From Marinomonas shanghaiensis (lineage in GTDB: Bacteria > Pseudomonadota > Gammaproteobacteria > Pseudomonadales > Marinomonadaceae), in contig NZ_QGOK01000033.1 of the NCBI RefSeq assembly GCF_003259175.1, positions 1 through 44,893 of the forward strand: 44,893 nt of DNA. The letters run 5' to 3'. The notes under the pieces are model-generated. The model saw only the letters and a program-made list of their open reading frames with translations, was not told where the DNA came from and made no database searches. Positions within the stretch are counted from its first letter, which is position 1; each line of letters opens with the position of its first letter. The position numbers and the translations under genes were made by a program. This document shows positions 19,586 through 28,518 of the stretch, one piece after another.

Positions 19586-20194
19586 ATGACAAATAAGATT
19601 AAACCAATTTCATTTGTGCCTCGCTTTTTTGGCGCTTTCGGTCAATTTTTTAAATACATAGGGAGCGGCGATTATGCCGCTCGCTGTCACACAGTCGGTC
19701 AAGGTGAGCCATTTGCCTTTGAAGTAGAACCGAACGTCATTACCAAAGAAGTAGAAGTCATTCGCGAAATCGAAGTCGCTGCGCCTGTTTTGGATACGGT
19801 CAACGTTGATGGTGCACATCAGTTATTGCAACTGCTGCAACAAGAAGCCCGCTTTATTGATTTTATCCAAGAAAGCATTGATGACTACAGTGATGCCGAC
19901 GTAGGAGCCGCGTCTCGTCAAATTCATGCCGGTTGCGCTAAAGTGCTCAAACAGCACTTTTCTATTGAGGTGGTGTCTCTCGACGTTGTGAACAGCGCGA
20001 CGGAAAATACTCGTGTAGAAGTGCCATCCGGTTATGACGCCAAGCAAATTAAGCTTGAGGGTCGAGTTGAAGGCGATGGTCCATATGTTGGCACACTCAT
20101 TCATCCTGGTTGGAAAGTAACGCAAACACGCTTACCAAAAGTGACGAACACAGAAAGCCTAACTATTCTAGCGCCAGCCGAAGTCGAGGTATAA
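19586..20194 (+). CDS. DUF2760 protein, partner of Hsp70-like genes
   Basis: This 202-residue protein has no signal peptide. A hydrophobic/aromatic N-terminus (RFFGAFGQFFKYIGSGDY) is followed by a variable Glu/Val-rich stretch. The conserved C-terminal domain starts near residue 75 (LLQLLQQEARFIDFIQESIDDY, then DVGAASRQIHAGCAKVL). This is the DUF2760 family, known from genomes to sit beside divergent Hsp70 genes; no function is established. It starts 3 bases after uup and ends 4 bases before the first Hsp70 gene. A cofactor or client-adaptor role for the Hsp70 pair is inference from adjacency. Confidence 0.82.
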   Translation: MTNKIKPISFVPRFFGAFGQFFKYIGSGDYAARCHTVGQGEPFAFEVEPNVITKEVEVIREIEVAAPVLDTVNVDGAHQLLQLLQQEARFIDFIQESIDDYSDADVGAASRQIHAGCAKVLKQHFSIEVVSLDVVNSATENTRVEVPSGYDAKQIKLEGRVEGDGPYVGTLIHPGWKVTQTRLPKVTNTESLTILAPAEVEV

Positions 20195-20198
20195 CACC

Positions 20199-21965
20199 AT
20201 GAGTCAATATTTCATTGGTATCGACTTAGGTACCACGCATTCTGCTGTCTATTTTTCTCCCTCTAGCCAAATGGCAACAGAAGTGGGTCAAGTAGGGCGT
20301 ATTCAATCATTGGCGATTCCGCAGTTTATCGCGGCAGGCCAAGTGGATGCTCGTCCTTTATTGCCTTCCTTTGTGTATTTTCCTCATAAAACGGAATTCC
20401 TTGAAAGCGACTTGTTGCTCCCATGGGGCAAAGCGCCTTCTATTGTTGGGCAGTTAGCGCGAGAATTGGGCGCTAAATCATCCGGTAGATTAGTACAAAG
20501 TGCGAAGAGCTGGTTATGCCATTCGCGTGTCAGCTCAGATGAAGCGGTCTTACCGGTTGATGCTCTGGAAGAAGTCGAAAAAGTTTCTCCAGCGCAAGTG
20601 ACGGAAACCCTATTGGCGCATTTGGTCAGTGCATGGGGAAATCAATTTCCTGAGGCCCCCATTGCAGAGCAAACCGTCGTGATTACGGTGCCAGCGTCCT
20701 TTGATCCGGCGGCGCGTGCTATTACCGAGCAAGCAGCGGAAAAGGTCGGTTTGCACGCCCGTTTAATTGAGGAGCCGTTAGCCGCCTTTTATGCATGGCT
20801 GAGTGATCAACCAAGTTGGGCTGAGCATTTAGAAGTCAATGAACATATTTTGGTGGTCGATGTTGGTGGCGGTACAACGGATTTATCATTAATTCAAGCC
20901 GTTGAACAAGAGGGTGCACTTGGTCTAGAGCGTGTTGCTGTGGGTCGTCATATTTTGCTCGGTGGCGATAACATGGATTTGACGCTGACTTATCATTTAG
21001 CCGCACAACTCGCTCAAAATGGTACTAATCTTGAGCCATGGCAGATTAGCGGCTTAACGCAAGCCTGCCGTGAAGCGAAAGAACGTTTGTTATCGAATGC
21101 CGAGTTAGAGGAAGTTAGCGTTGTTGTGCCGAGTCGCGGTCGTAGTTTGTTCAATAACAGCATTAAAGCGACCTTGACGCAGAATGATGTGCAACAGCTT
21201 TTGATTGAGGGTTTCTTTCCACAAGTGCAGCTCGGTGAGCAAGCTCAAAAAATGGCCCGCAGTGGTTTTAGTACCATCAACTTGGATTACGAAAGTGACC
21301 CAGCGATTACGCGTCATATCAGTGAGTTCTTGGCGCAACATGAGGTGAAACCAAGCAAGATTTTGTTAAATGGCGGCGTATTTAACGCTAATGTCATTCG
21401 TAACACACTGGAAGCGCGATTAGCGAACATGCTGGGTGACAATGAAATTACGATGCTAACGCCGTCTCATTTGGATCATGCCGTTGCCAAAGGGGCGACG
21501 TATTACGCTCAAGTGCAAGCGGAAGGCGGTGTTAAAGTAAAAAGTGGTTTAGCGGCCAATTATTATATTGGTGTGGCAAGCCCAATGCCTGCTATTCCCG
21601 GTATGGCAGCTCCCGTTGATGCTATCTGTGTGGCGCCATTTGGTTTGGAAGAAGGCTCAGATGAGCAAATGCTACCTAATGAATTTTCGCTGGTAGTGGG
21701 AGAACACGTCACATTCCGTTTTTTCCAATCAAAAAACAGTGACGCGCACCTTGTCGGTAAAGTCATTGCGTCGTTTTCTGTGTCTCAACTCACTGAGCTG
21801 AGCCCTTTGTCTGTGCGTTTAGATGGAGGACATTATCAAGCAGGCGAGATGGTGCGGGTGTATCTAACCTCGCGTGTCACCGAATTGGGATTGTTGTTAC
21901 TGCAAGCGCATGACACTCAATCTGACCTAAGTTGGACGATTGAGTTTCAAGTCAGGGAGTCCTAA
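20199..21965 (+). CDS. Divergent Hsp70-family ATPase (short form)
   Basis: This 588-residue protein has a complete actin/Hsp70 nucleotide-binding domain. Phosphate loop 1 is FIGIDLGTTHSAV (residues 5-17), phosphate loop 2 is VVDVGGGTTDLS (around 219-230), and the adenosine motif is LLNGGVFNANV (around 390). IEEPLAAFYAW matches the conserved core. After about residue 450 only a short beta-rich segment remains. The canonical DnaK substrate lid and EEVD-like tail are absent, so it is not DnaK or HscA. It pairs with the longer paralogue three bases downstream. Function is unknown; an ATP-dependent folding or assembly role is inferred. Confidence 0.88.
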   Translation: MSQYFIGIDLGTTHSAVYFSPSSQMATEVGQVGRIQSLAIPQFIAAGQVDARPLLPSFVYFPHKTEFLESDLLLPWGKAPSIVGQLARELGAKSSGRLVQSAKSWLCHSRVSSDEAVLPVDALEEVEKVSPAQVTETLLAHLVSAWGNQFPEAPIAEQTVVITVPASFDPAARAITEQAAEKVGLHARLIEEPLAAFYAWLSDQPSWAEHLEVNEHILVVDVGGGTTDLSLIQAVEQEGALGLERVAVGRHILLGGDNMDLTLTYHLAAQLAQNGTNLEPWQISGLTQACREAKERLLSNAELEEVSVVVPSRGRSLFNNSIKATLTQNDVQQLLIEGFFPQVQLGEQAQKMARSGFSTINLDYESDPAITRHISEFLAQHEVKPSKILLNGGVFNANVIRNTLEARLANMLGDNEITMLTPSHLDHAVAKGATYYAQVQAEGGVKVKSGLAANYYIGVASPMPAIPGMAAPVDAICVAPFGLEEGSDEQMLPNEFSLVVGEHVTFRFFQSKNSDAHLVGKVIASFSVSQLTELSPLSVRLDGGHYQAGEMVRVYLTSRVTELGLLLLQAHDTQSDLSWTIEFQVRES

Positions 21966-21968
21966 GGC

Positions 21969-24674
21969 ATGGCGCAAACGGCTTTTCAAGGCAAATATCG
22001 AGTAGGGATTGATTTGGGGACAACTAATTGTGTTGTCTCCTACCTTTCAGTATCAGACCATTCAAATACGCCGACTTTACTCGCCATTCCACAAGTGATG
22101 GCGGATGGCTCAGTTCAAGAATTGACCTATTTGCCCAGTGCTATTTATGTATTAGCGTCTGATGAGATTGGGGCAATTGATCCCGTTTTGCCTTGGCGTC
22201 ATCATGAGAAAACCTGCATCGTCGGTGTTGGAGCGTTAGCGTTAGGCCAACGTAGATCGGGGCAATTGATACAGAGTGCGAAAAGCTGGTTGAGCCATCG
22301 TCAAGTAGATCGTCGCTCGGCTATCTTGCCTTGGGCGAGTGAATTCTCTAAAAAACTCAGTCCCCTTGAGGCAAGTAAAATACTGTTATTGCACATCAAA
22401 CAGAGCTGGAATCATCGCTTTGCTGATGCGCCTTTAGAATACCAATCCATTGCCTTAACCTTACCGGCTTCTTTTGACGAAGAAGCCAGGGCGTTAACAT
22501 TGGAAGCGGCTAAGCTGGCTGGCTTAAACAATCTTTACCTTTTGGAAGAGCCTCAAGCGGCGTGTTATCACTATATTAGTGATGATGAAAAACTCGCGGC
22601 GTTAGCCGATAAAAAAATGCTCTTGGTGATCGATATCGGTGGAGGCACCAGTGATTTTAGCTTGGTGGCGATCAAGCCTGTCTCTTCAAAAAATCAGAGT
22701 GTTTCGCTTAAGCGTATCGCGGTTGGTGAGCATTTGTTGCTCGGCGGTGATAACCTTGATCAAGCCTTGGCGTTCCAGCTAGACCCCAAACAGATCTCTG
22801 CATTATCTGCCACACGCTTAGCTGCCTTGGTTCAGCAAACGCGTCAGGCGAAAGAAACTTTGTTAGGTAAGGACGCACCAGATTTGTTAAGTATTACCGT
22901 GCTAGGCGGTGGTAGTCGTTTAATTGGTGGTTCACAAAAATTTGATGTTTCCAGAGACACCTTGTTAGAACAAATTCGTAGTGGCTTCTTCCCTTTGGTG
23001 AAAATCGATGACAAGGTGCAAAAAAGCGATTATGCCATGCATACCTTGGGCTTGCCTTATGAGTCAGATCCCGCTTTTACACGTCATTTAGCGGCGTTTT
23101 TACAGCAACATCAAGCCGTAATACAAGCGGCGACAGGTTCCACTATGCCTGATGCTGTTCTGTTTAACGGCGGTTTGTTTAATAGCCCTATGTTAAAAGC
23201 TCGATTATTAGAACAGCTCAATGCTTGGTCTGTTGAACCTATTCTTGCCTGTAGCGCGGATGAACCTAATGATGCGGTAGCCAAAGGCGCTGCTATGTAT
23301 TTAAGCGCTTTAGCAGGTGACAGCACGCGCATTGAAAGTGGTGTAGCGCACAGCTTGTATCTGCAAGTGGGCGACGATCAATTTGTCGGTATATTGCCTA
23401 AAGGCACGTTAAAGGGTGAAACCATTGAATTAGCGCAAGAGTTCTTTGTCACTCTTGGTAAGCAAGTACAGTTTCCTTTATATCGAGCTGACGATCATAT
23501 CGACTGTGTGGTAGGTAAAGTACGTGATCTAGAAGGATTGCACTATATCTCTACCTTAATGACAGAGCTGGATGGTTCCATTGAGTCCCAAGAAACCGCG
23601 GTAACGCTATCGGTACAAATGACCGAAGTGGGGGTACTGCAAGTAATGTTAAGCGCCAATAATCTGAGAGATCAATGGCGGTTGGATTTTTCAACTCAGG
23701 TTAAAACACCTGATCAATCCGATGAGAGTGGTTTGCTGCATGCCAATATGGGGCAAGCAGAAGAGCATCTAACTAAGTGTTTTTCCAGCGCGGGCCAAAA
23801 ACAAAATCCTGACTTAGTCAAATCTCTTAAGCAAGATTTGGATCAACTATTGGGAAATCGTGAAAGTTGGAATTTGGCCACATCCCGTCGTTTGGTCGAT
23901 AAGCTGCTAAGCGTGAAGTCTGGACGAACCAAAAGCGCTCAACATGAGCGGCAATGGTTGCAACTGATGGGGTATTGCTTGCGCCCAGGCTTTGGTGCGG
24001 CGGATGACTTGGCTCGAGTACAGCAAGTAGTGAATGCTACGAAGGCCGGTACTCAGTTCGACACTGCACCCGTTTGGGGACAACATTGGACGCTGTATCG
24101 ACGAATTGCTGGAGGGTTGTCAACTGAGCAACAAACGCATTTGTTTAAACAATTTAGTCAATACTATTCGCCAACGGGGCAGCGTTCCCGTGACAAGATG
24201 AAAGCACTGACAACTAAATCCAGTGATGATCTGATTCGTCTAGTCGGCGCTCTAGAAAGTCTGTCTAATGAAGATAAAACCACCGCTATTGATTGGTTGC
24301 TAAAACGTTTGCAAAAGAGCTCTGAACCAGACACGGCTTGGTGGACAATAGGTCGTATTGCCTCCCGTCATCTTTTATCAGGTAAGCAAGAGCAAAGAAT
24401 TGCAGAAGATACACTCTTTCCGATTCTAGAAACGGTTCTCAAGGAAGACTGGAAGAAACGCAAACAAGCGGGTTTGGCAGCGGTTTTGATGAGTCAAGTT
24501 AGTGGAGGAGAATCTGATAAGCTCGCTGCTTTGCGCAAAAAAGTTGCTAATAAGCTGAACAAAGACAAATGCCCAGCCCAATGGCTGGAACGTTTGGAAA
24601 GCCAAATAGAAATTAACAGTGATGAGTTAAACGCTTTAGTGGGTGAAAGTTTGCCCATTGGCTTGCGTCTGTAA
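21969..24674 (+). CDS. Divergent Hsp70-family ATPase with DUF3731-type C-terminus
   Basis: This 901-residue protein has an Hsp70 nucleotide-binding domain: VGIDLGTTNCVV near residue 12, VIDIGGGTSDFS near 219 and LFNGGLFNS near 398. A short beta-rich segment follows. A helical C-terminal extension of about 280 residues (about 620-901) contains RQWLQLMGYCLRPGFGAADD and repeated helical hairpins, which I assign to the DUF3731 Hsp70-associated family. There is no canonical substrate-binding domain. Its phosphate loops and spacing mirror the preceding gene, so the pair probably arose by duplication. It is the last gene of the uup-DUF2760-Hsp70-Hsp70 unit; no clear terminator follows. Confidence 0.87.
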   Translation: MAQTAFQGKYRVGIDLGTTNCVVSYLSVSDHSNTPTLLAIPQVMADGSVQELTYLPSAIYVLASDEIGAIDPVLPWRHHEKTCIVGVGALALGQRRSGQLIQSAKSWLSHRQVDRRSAILPWASEFSKKLSPLEASKILLLHIKQSWNHRFADAPLEYQSIALTLPASFDEEARALTLEAAKLAGLNNLYLLEEPQAACYHYISDDEKLAALADKKMLLVIDIGGGTSDFSLVAIKPVSSKNQSVSLKRIAVGEHLLLGGDNLDQALAFQLDPKQISALSATRLAALVQQTRQAKETLLGKDAPDLLSITVLGGGSRLIGGSQKFDVSRDTLLEQIRSGFFPLVKIDDKVQKSDYAMHTLGLPYESDPAFTRHLAAFLQQHQAVIQAATGSTMPDAVLFNGGLFNSPMLKARLLEQLNAWSVEPILACSADEPNDAVAKGAAMYLSALAGDSTRIESGVAHSLYLQVGDDQFVGILPKGTLKGETIELAQEFFVTLGKQVQFPLYRADDHIDCVVGKVRDLEGLHYISTLMTELDGSIESQETAVTLSVQMTEVGVLQVMLSANNLRDQWRLDFSTQVKTPDQSDESGLLHANMGQAEEHLTKCFSSAGQKQNPDLVKSLKQDLDQLLGNRESWNLATSRRLVDKLLSVKSGRTKSAQHERQWLQLMGYCLRPGFGAADDLARVQQVVNATKAGTQFDTAPVWGQHWTLYRRIAGGLSTEQQTHLFKQFSQYYSPTGQRSRDKMKALTTKSSDDLIRLVGALESLSNEDKTTAIDWLLKRLQKSSEPDTAWWTIGRIASRHLLSGKQEQRIAEDTLFPILETVLKEDWKKRKQAGLAAVLMSQVSGGESDKLAALRKKVANKLNKDKCPAQWLERLESQIEINSDELNALVGESLPIGLRL

Positions 24675-25008
24675 TGTGCTAGCAATTTTTACGTGTTTAT
24701 AAAAAAACTAATGCCTTTCTGTAATCACTTTATCGGTGCAGGTAATAAGCTTATTAGTAATACTCATTATCGTTTGTAGGGCGATGTTGTTATCATCATT
24801 TTTAGTTGCTTAACACACATAGAGTATTTTCTATGCGATACAAGTTTTTGCATCAATGCAGCGGCCGCTAAAATAATTCTAAAAAATGACTTATCACACT
24901 AAAGAAGTCCATAGTTTCTTCATCGGATTCTATGGCTATTTGTTCTTAGCTTAATTTTAAAAAACTCATTATTTTCGATACGATGAACTGATTATCAGGA
25001 TGCCATTC
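24675..25008 (+). other. Regulatory gap before the first family-5 ABC importer
   Basis: There is no gene here. The region is AT-rich and holds several dyads: a Fur-like site (listed separately), tandem Fur-type hexamers near 24790-24805 (AATGATGATAAC on minus), CATAGA / TCTATG (24818-24835), and CCATAG / CTATGG (24909-24935) with a 15-base gap. No strong sigma-70 pair stood out. AGGA at 24997-25000 serves as ribosome site for ATG 25009. Confidence 0.4.
24753..24771 (+). promoter_or_regulatory. Candidate Fur box
   Basis: Aligned with the classical 19-bp Fur consensus, 14 of 19 bases agree, with a perfect right half CATTATC. It lies about 240 bases upstream of the binding-protein gene. Iron control is plausible but AT-rich DNA makes chance matches common. 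Confidence 0.4.
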
Positions 25009-26574
25009 ATGAAAAAACTATTAGCAACAAGTTTGCTGGTTTGTGCCAGTAGCTTTTCTGCTTTTGCAGCAACGCCACCAAATGCCTTAGTTGTGGCACA
25101 ATCATTAGATGATGTTACCAGCTTAGACCCTGCTCAAGGTTTTGAATTAACCTCAGTGCAGACCTTCACTAATGTGTATCAGCGTTTGGTGCAATCTGAT
25201 CCACAAAACCCGACCAGTCTGGAGCCAACGTTGGCTTCTAGCTGGGAATCGACTGCCAATAGTTTGACCCTAACGTTGCGCAAAGATGCCGAGTTCGCCA
25301 GTGGTAACCCAGTTCGTCCAGAAGATGTAATTTTCTCTTTAGGACGCGTGGTTAAGCTAAATTTAGCGCCTTCATTTATTTTGACTCAATTAGGTTGGGA
25401 TAAGGACAATGTGGACAGCCATATTCAGAAAGTTGCTGACGATAAAGTAAAAATTACTTGGGACGTGAATGTTGGCCCTTCGTTTGTTTTGAGTTTGCTG
25501 TCGGCTCCGGCGTCTTCCATTGTCGATGAGAAGACTGCAATGGCGAACGCTGAAAATGGCGACCTTGGGCATGCTTGGTTAAATAATCACTCAGCGGGCA
25601 GTGGTCCATTTCAAATTAAACAATACATTCCCCATGAAGCCTTGGTGTTATCTGCGAATAAAACCTCGCCAGGTGGTGCACCTAAGCTAGATTTGATTTT
25701 GATGAAGAATGTGCCTGATGCGGCAACTCGTCAGTTACTGATTGAGCAAGGTGATGCAGACATTGCCCGTAATTTAGGTTCGGATCAGTTTCAATCATTG
25801 CAAGGTAAAAAAGGCGTGAAAACTTTGGCTTTACCTTACGCTTCTTTGTACTACATTTTGTTTAATACCAAGGTGGAAAATAACCCAGATTTGGGCAATC
25901 CGAAATTCTGGGAAGCTGCACATTGGGCGTTTGACTACAAAGGCATTGGCGTTGATTTGATGCGTGGTCAGTTTCAAGTACAGCAATCCTTTTTACCAGT
26001 TGGTTTCAATGGTGCGTTGACTGATCAGCCATACAGCTATGACCCAGAAAAAGCGAAAGCTATTCTGAATGAAGCGGGCATTAAAAACCCTCACTTCAAG
26101 CTAATTGTCAGCAATCAGCCGCCGTATTTGGATGTCGCACAAGCTTTGCAGGCGAGCTTTGCACGTGCAGGAATAAAGGTTGAATTGATTCCTGGCATTA
26201 GTAGTCAGGTTTCTAGTGAAGTGAATAGCCATAATTTTGAAGCGACAGTTTCGGCTTGGGGACCTGATTATTTTGATCCAAACACCAATGCGTCAGCGTT
26301 TGCCTACAATCCAGAAAATGGCTCAAAAACACTCGCGTGGCGTGCTAATTGGCAGATTCCTGAATTAAGCAAGATGACCATTGCAGCTCGTGCTGAAACA
26401 GACGAAGCAAAACGCACTGAAATGTACGAAACCTTGCAGAAAAAAGTCCGTGAAAGTTCACCTATCGTTGTTGGCTTGCAAAACAAAAAGTTAGTCGCAA
26501 TTCGAGAAAATTTGCAAGGCTATGTGCAAGGTATCATGCCAGATATGGTGTATTACAAGAATGTTTCTAAGTAA
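25009..26574 (+). CDS. Family-5 ABC substrate-binding protein (peptide/nickel type), system 1
   Basis: This is the periplasmic binding component of a PepT/NikA-class importer. It has 521 residues, with a signal peptide ending SAFA before ATPP. ATG 25009 is used because AGGA lies 8 bases upstream and the signal peptide then starts MKKLL; ATG 25000 adds three residues. Family hallmarks are SLDPAQGFE, an EPTLASSWE segment, and GDLGHAWLNNHSAGSGPF. These are closely echoed in the second binding protein of this window (37957-39567), marking both as one subfamily. It is first in a five-gene operon. The ligand is not known; the iron-uptake context suggests a metal chelate or peptide-like compound. 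Confidence 0.9.
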   Translation: MKKLLATSLLVCASSFSAFAATPPNALVVAQSLDDVTSLDPAQGFELTSVQTFTNVYQRLVQSDPQNPTSLEPTLASSWESTANSLTLTLRKDAEFASGNPVRPEDVIFSLGRVVKLNLAPSFILTQLGWDKDNVDSHIQKVADDKVKITWDVNVGPSFVLSLLSAPASSIVDEKTAMANAENGDLGHAWLNNHSAGSGPFQIKQYIPHEALVLSANKTSPGGAPKLDLILMKNVPDAATRQLLIEQGDADIARNLGSDQFQSLQGKKGVKTLALPYASLYYILFNTKVENNPDLGNPKFWEAAHWAFDYKGIGVDLMRGQFQVQQSFLPVGFNGALTDQPYSYDPEKAKAILNEAGIKNPHFKLIVSNQPPYLDVAQALQASFARAGIKVELIPGISSQVSSEVNSHNFEATVSAWGPDYFDPNTNASAFAYNPENGSKTLAWRANWQIPELSKMTIAARAETDEAKRTEMYETLQKKVRESSPIVVGLQNKKLVAIRENLQGYVQGIMPDMVYYKNVSK

Positions 26575-26590
26575 TGGGCATCTCTAAACA

Positions 26591-27649
26591 ATGAGCACTT
26601 CAACACTGTCAGTCGGCGCGAAAACGCGCCGACTGTGGATAGGCCGCGGCCAGACTCTGGCGAGCGGCCTTGTTTCATTAGCACTGACCTTATTCGGTTT
26701 GTTGGTTTTTACCTTTATATTGTCGCGTGCTGCACCAGTTGATCCTGTTTTGCAGTTGGTAGGTGATCATGCCAGTGAGGCGACGTATCAACAGGCACGT
26801 CATGAATTGGGTTTAGATCAGCCTTTGCCAATTCAATTTCTGCATTATTTGGAACGATTATTTCAAGGTGACTTGGGTGTTTCTCAACTGACTCAGCAAC
26901 CAGTTGTTAGCGATTTGATGCGCACTTTTCCAGCGACGATTGAGCTGGCCACGTGTGCCATGTTTTTTGGCGCTTTCTTTGGCATTTTGCTAGCTGGAAT
27001 GGCGGTATATAAACCGGGAAGCTGGATGGATCATTTGGCACGATTTGTATCTTTACTCGGCTATTCCGTGCCAGTGTTCTGGCTTGGTTTATTGGGACTG
27101 TTATTGTTTTATGCGACTTTACATTGGTCTGCAGGTCCAGGTCGATTAGACGATATTTATACTTATACAATGACGCAAAACAGTGGTTTTATTTTAGTCG
27201 ATGCCATTCGTAGTGGTGACGCAGACATTATTAAAAATGCCATTGCTCATCTATGGTTACCTGTCGCAGTATTAGCGCTTTTGTCTATGGCGTCGATTAC
27301 TAGATTATTGCGTGCTGTAATGTTGGAAGAAACTAATAAAGAATATGTGATTTTGGCGCAAGCTAAGGGCGCAAGTCGGCTTCGAATCATAGTGGTTCAT
27401 GTATTTCCTAATGTGTTGGGGACGTTAATTACAATCTTGGCTTTGTCTTATGCCAGTTTGTTAGAGGGTGCCGTGCTTACTGAAACGGTATTTGCTTGGC
27501 CTGGACTGGGTCGTTATTTGACTAGTGCATTATTTGCTTCGGATATTTCAGCGATATTAGGTTCAACGTTGTTAATTGGTACCTGCTTTATTTTGCTAAA
27601 TACGTTTGCCGACGCACTCACTAAATGGGTGGACCCAAGAACAAGATGA
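26591..27649 (+). CDS. ABC permease (DppB/NikB type), system 1
   Basis: This 352-residue inner-membrane permease has about six helices and the typical N-terminal ALTLFGLLVFTFILSR. The cytoplasmic EAA loop reads YVILAQAKGASRLRIIVVH. The C-terminal segment LEGAVLTETVFAWPGLGRYL is diagnostic for this permease class. It starts 16 bases after the binding protein, with no strong ribosome site. The stop overlaps the next permease by ATGA. It is paralogous to the permease at 36850-37884. Confidence 0.92.
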   Translation: MSTSTLSVGAKTRRLWIGRGQTLASGLVSLALTLFGLLVFTFILSRAAPVDPVLQLVGDHASEATYQQARHELGLDQPLPIQFLHYLERLFQGDLGVSQLTQQPVVSDLMRTFPATIELATCAMFFGAFFGILLAGMAVYKPGSWMDHLARFVSLLGYSVPVFWLGLLGLLLFYATLHWSAGPGRLDDIYTYTMTQNSGFILVDAIRSGDADIIKNAIAHLWLPVAVLALLSMASITRLLRAVMLEETNKEYVILAQAKGASRLRIIVVHVFPNVLGTLITILALSYASLLEGAVLTETVFAWPGLGRYLTSALFASDISAILGSTLLIGTCFILLNTFADALTKWVDPRTR

Positions 27650-28518
27650 TGGATTCAACAAATAACCTTAACCCTCATACAACACATAAGATGCGTCGCT
27701 TTCGACTACCGCGCTGGCTGAATACTTTTAATATTGGCTTGGTAATGGTGGTTACACTGTTGGGCTTAGCTATACTCGCGCCGCTTCTGTCACCCTTTGA
27801 TCCTAATGTTCAAAATATCCAAGACAGATTGCTAGCGCCCAATTATGTGCATTGGTTTGGTACGGATCGTTTTGGCCGCGATTTATTCTCTCGCGTCTTA
27901 CACGGTGCTCGGCCAACTCTTATTTTAGTAAGTCTGGTAGTCATTCTAACGGTTCCTATTGGCTTGGCTGTGGGCATTTTTGCAGGCTATTTTGGTGGTT
28001 GGGTCGAGCGCATCTTGATGCGTATTACTGATATTGTCATGTCTTTACCCAGTTTGGTTATTGCCTTGGCTTTGGTGTCTATTTTAGGGCCTGGCTTAAT
28101 GAATGGTGCATTAGCTTTGGCGTTTACTAGTTGGCCCTCATTTGCTCGACAAGCGAGAACAGAAACTTTGTCTATTCGTCGTAGTGATTATTTGTCAGCG
28201 GCTAGAATGCAGGGTGTGTCAGGTGTGCGTTTGATTGTGGGTCATATCTTACCTTTGGTTCTGCCGAGTGCAATTGTTCGAGCTGCATTGAACTTGGGCG
28301 GTATTATTCTGGCTGCAGCAGGCCTTGGCTTCTTAGGTATGGGGATTCAGCCGCCGACGGCAGAGTGGGGGTCTATGGTATCAAGTGGTAGTCGCGTGAT
28401 ATTTGATCAATGGTGGGTTGCTGCGGTGCCTGGGTTTGCTATTTTGTTCGCTAGCCTTGCGTTTAACCTGCTGGGTGATGGACTTAGAGATAAAATGGAT
28501 CCTCGTCATGACAAATGA
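27646..28518 (+). CDS. ABC permease (DppC/NikC type), system 1
   Basis: This 290-residue permease has an N-terminal helix, the HWFGTDRFGRDLFSR motif that defines DppC/NikC proteins, and an EAA loop (YLSAARMQGVSGVRLI). It ends in GDGLRDKMDPR. ATG 27646 overlaps the previous stop as ATGA; an upstream ATG at 27625 is in frame but lies deep in the preceding gene. It heterodimerises with the upstream permease. Confidence 0.92.
   Translation: MMDSTNNLNPHTTHKMRRFRLPRWLNTFNIGLVMVVTLLGLAILAPLLSPFDPNVQNIQDRLLAPNYVHWFGTDRFGRDLFSRVLHGARPTLILVSLVVILTVPIGLAVGIFAGYFGGWVERILMRITDIVMSLPSLVIALALVSILGPGLMNGALALAFTSWPSFARQARTETLSIRRSDYLSAARMQGVSGVRLIVGHILPLVLPSAIVRAALNLGGIILAAAGLGFLGMGIQPPTAEWGSMVSSGSRVIFDQWWVAAVPGFAILFASLAFNLLGDGLRDKMDPRHDK

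Noticed and set aside
24840..24875. TGCAT-CA-ATGCA and the adjoining GCGGCCGC as a possible mobile-element boundary
   Set aside because: The dyad is only 5 bp and no direct repeat or transposase remnant lies nearby.
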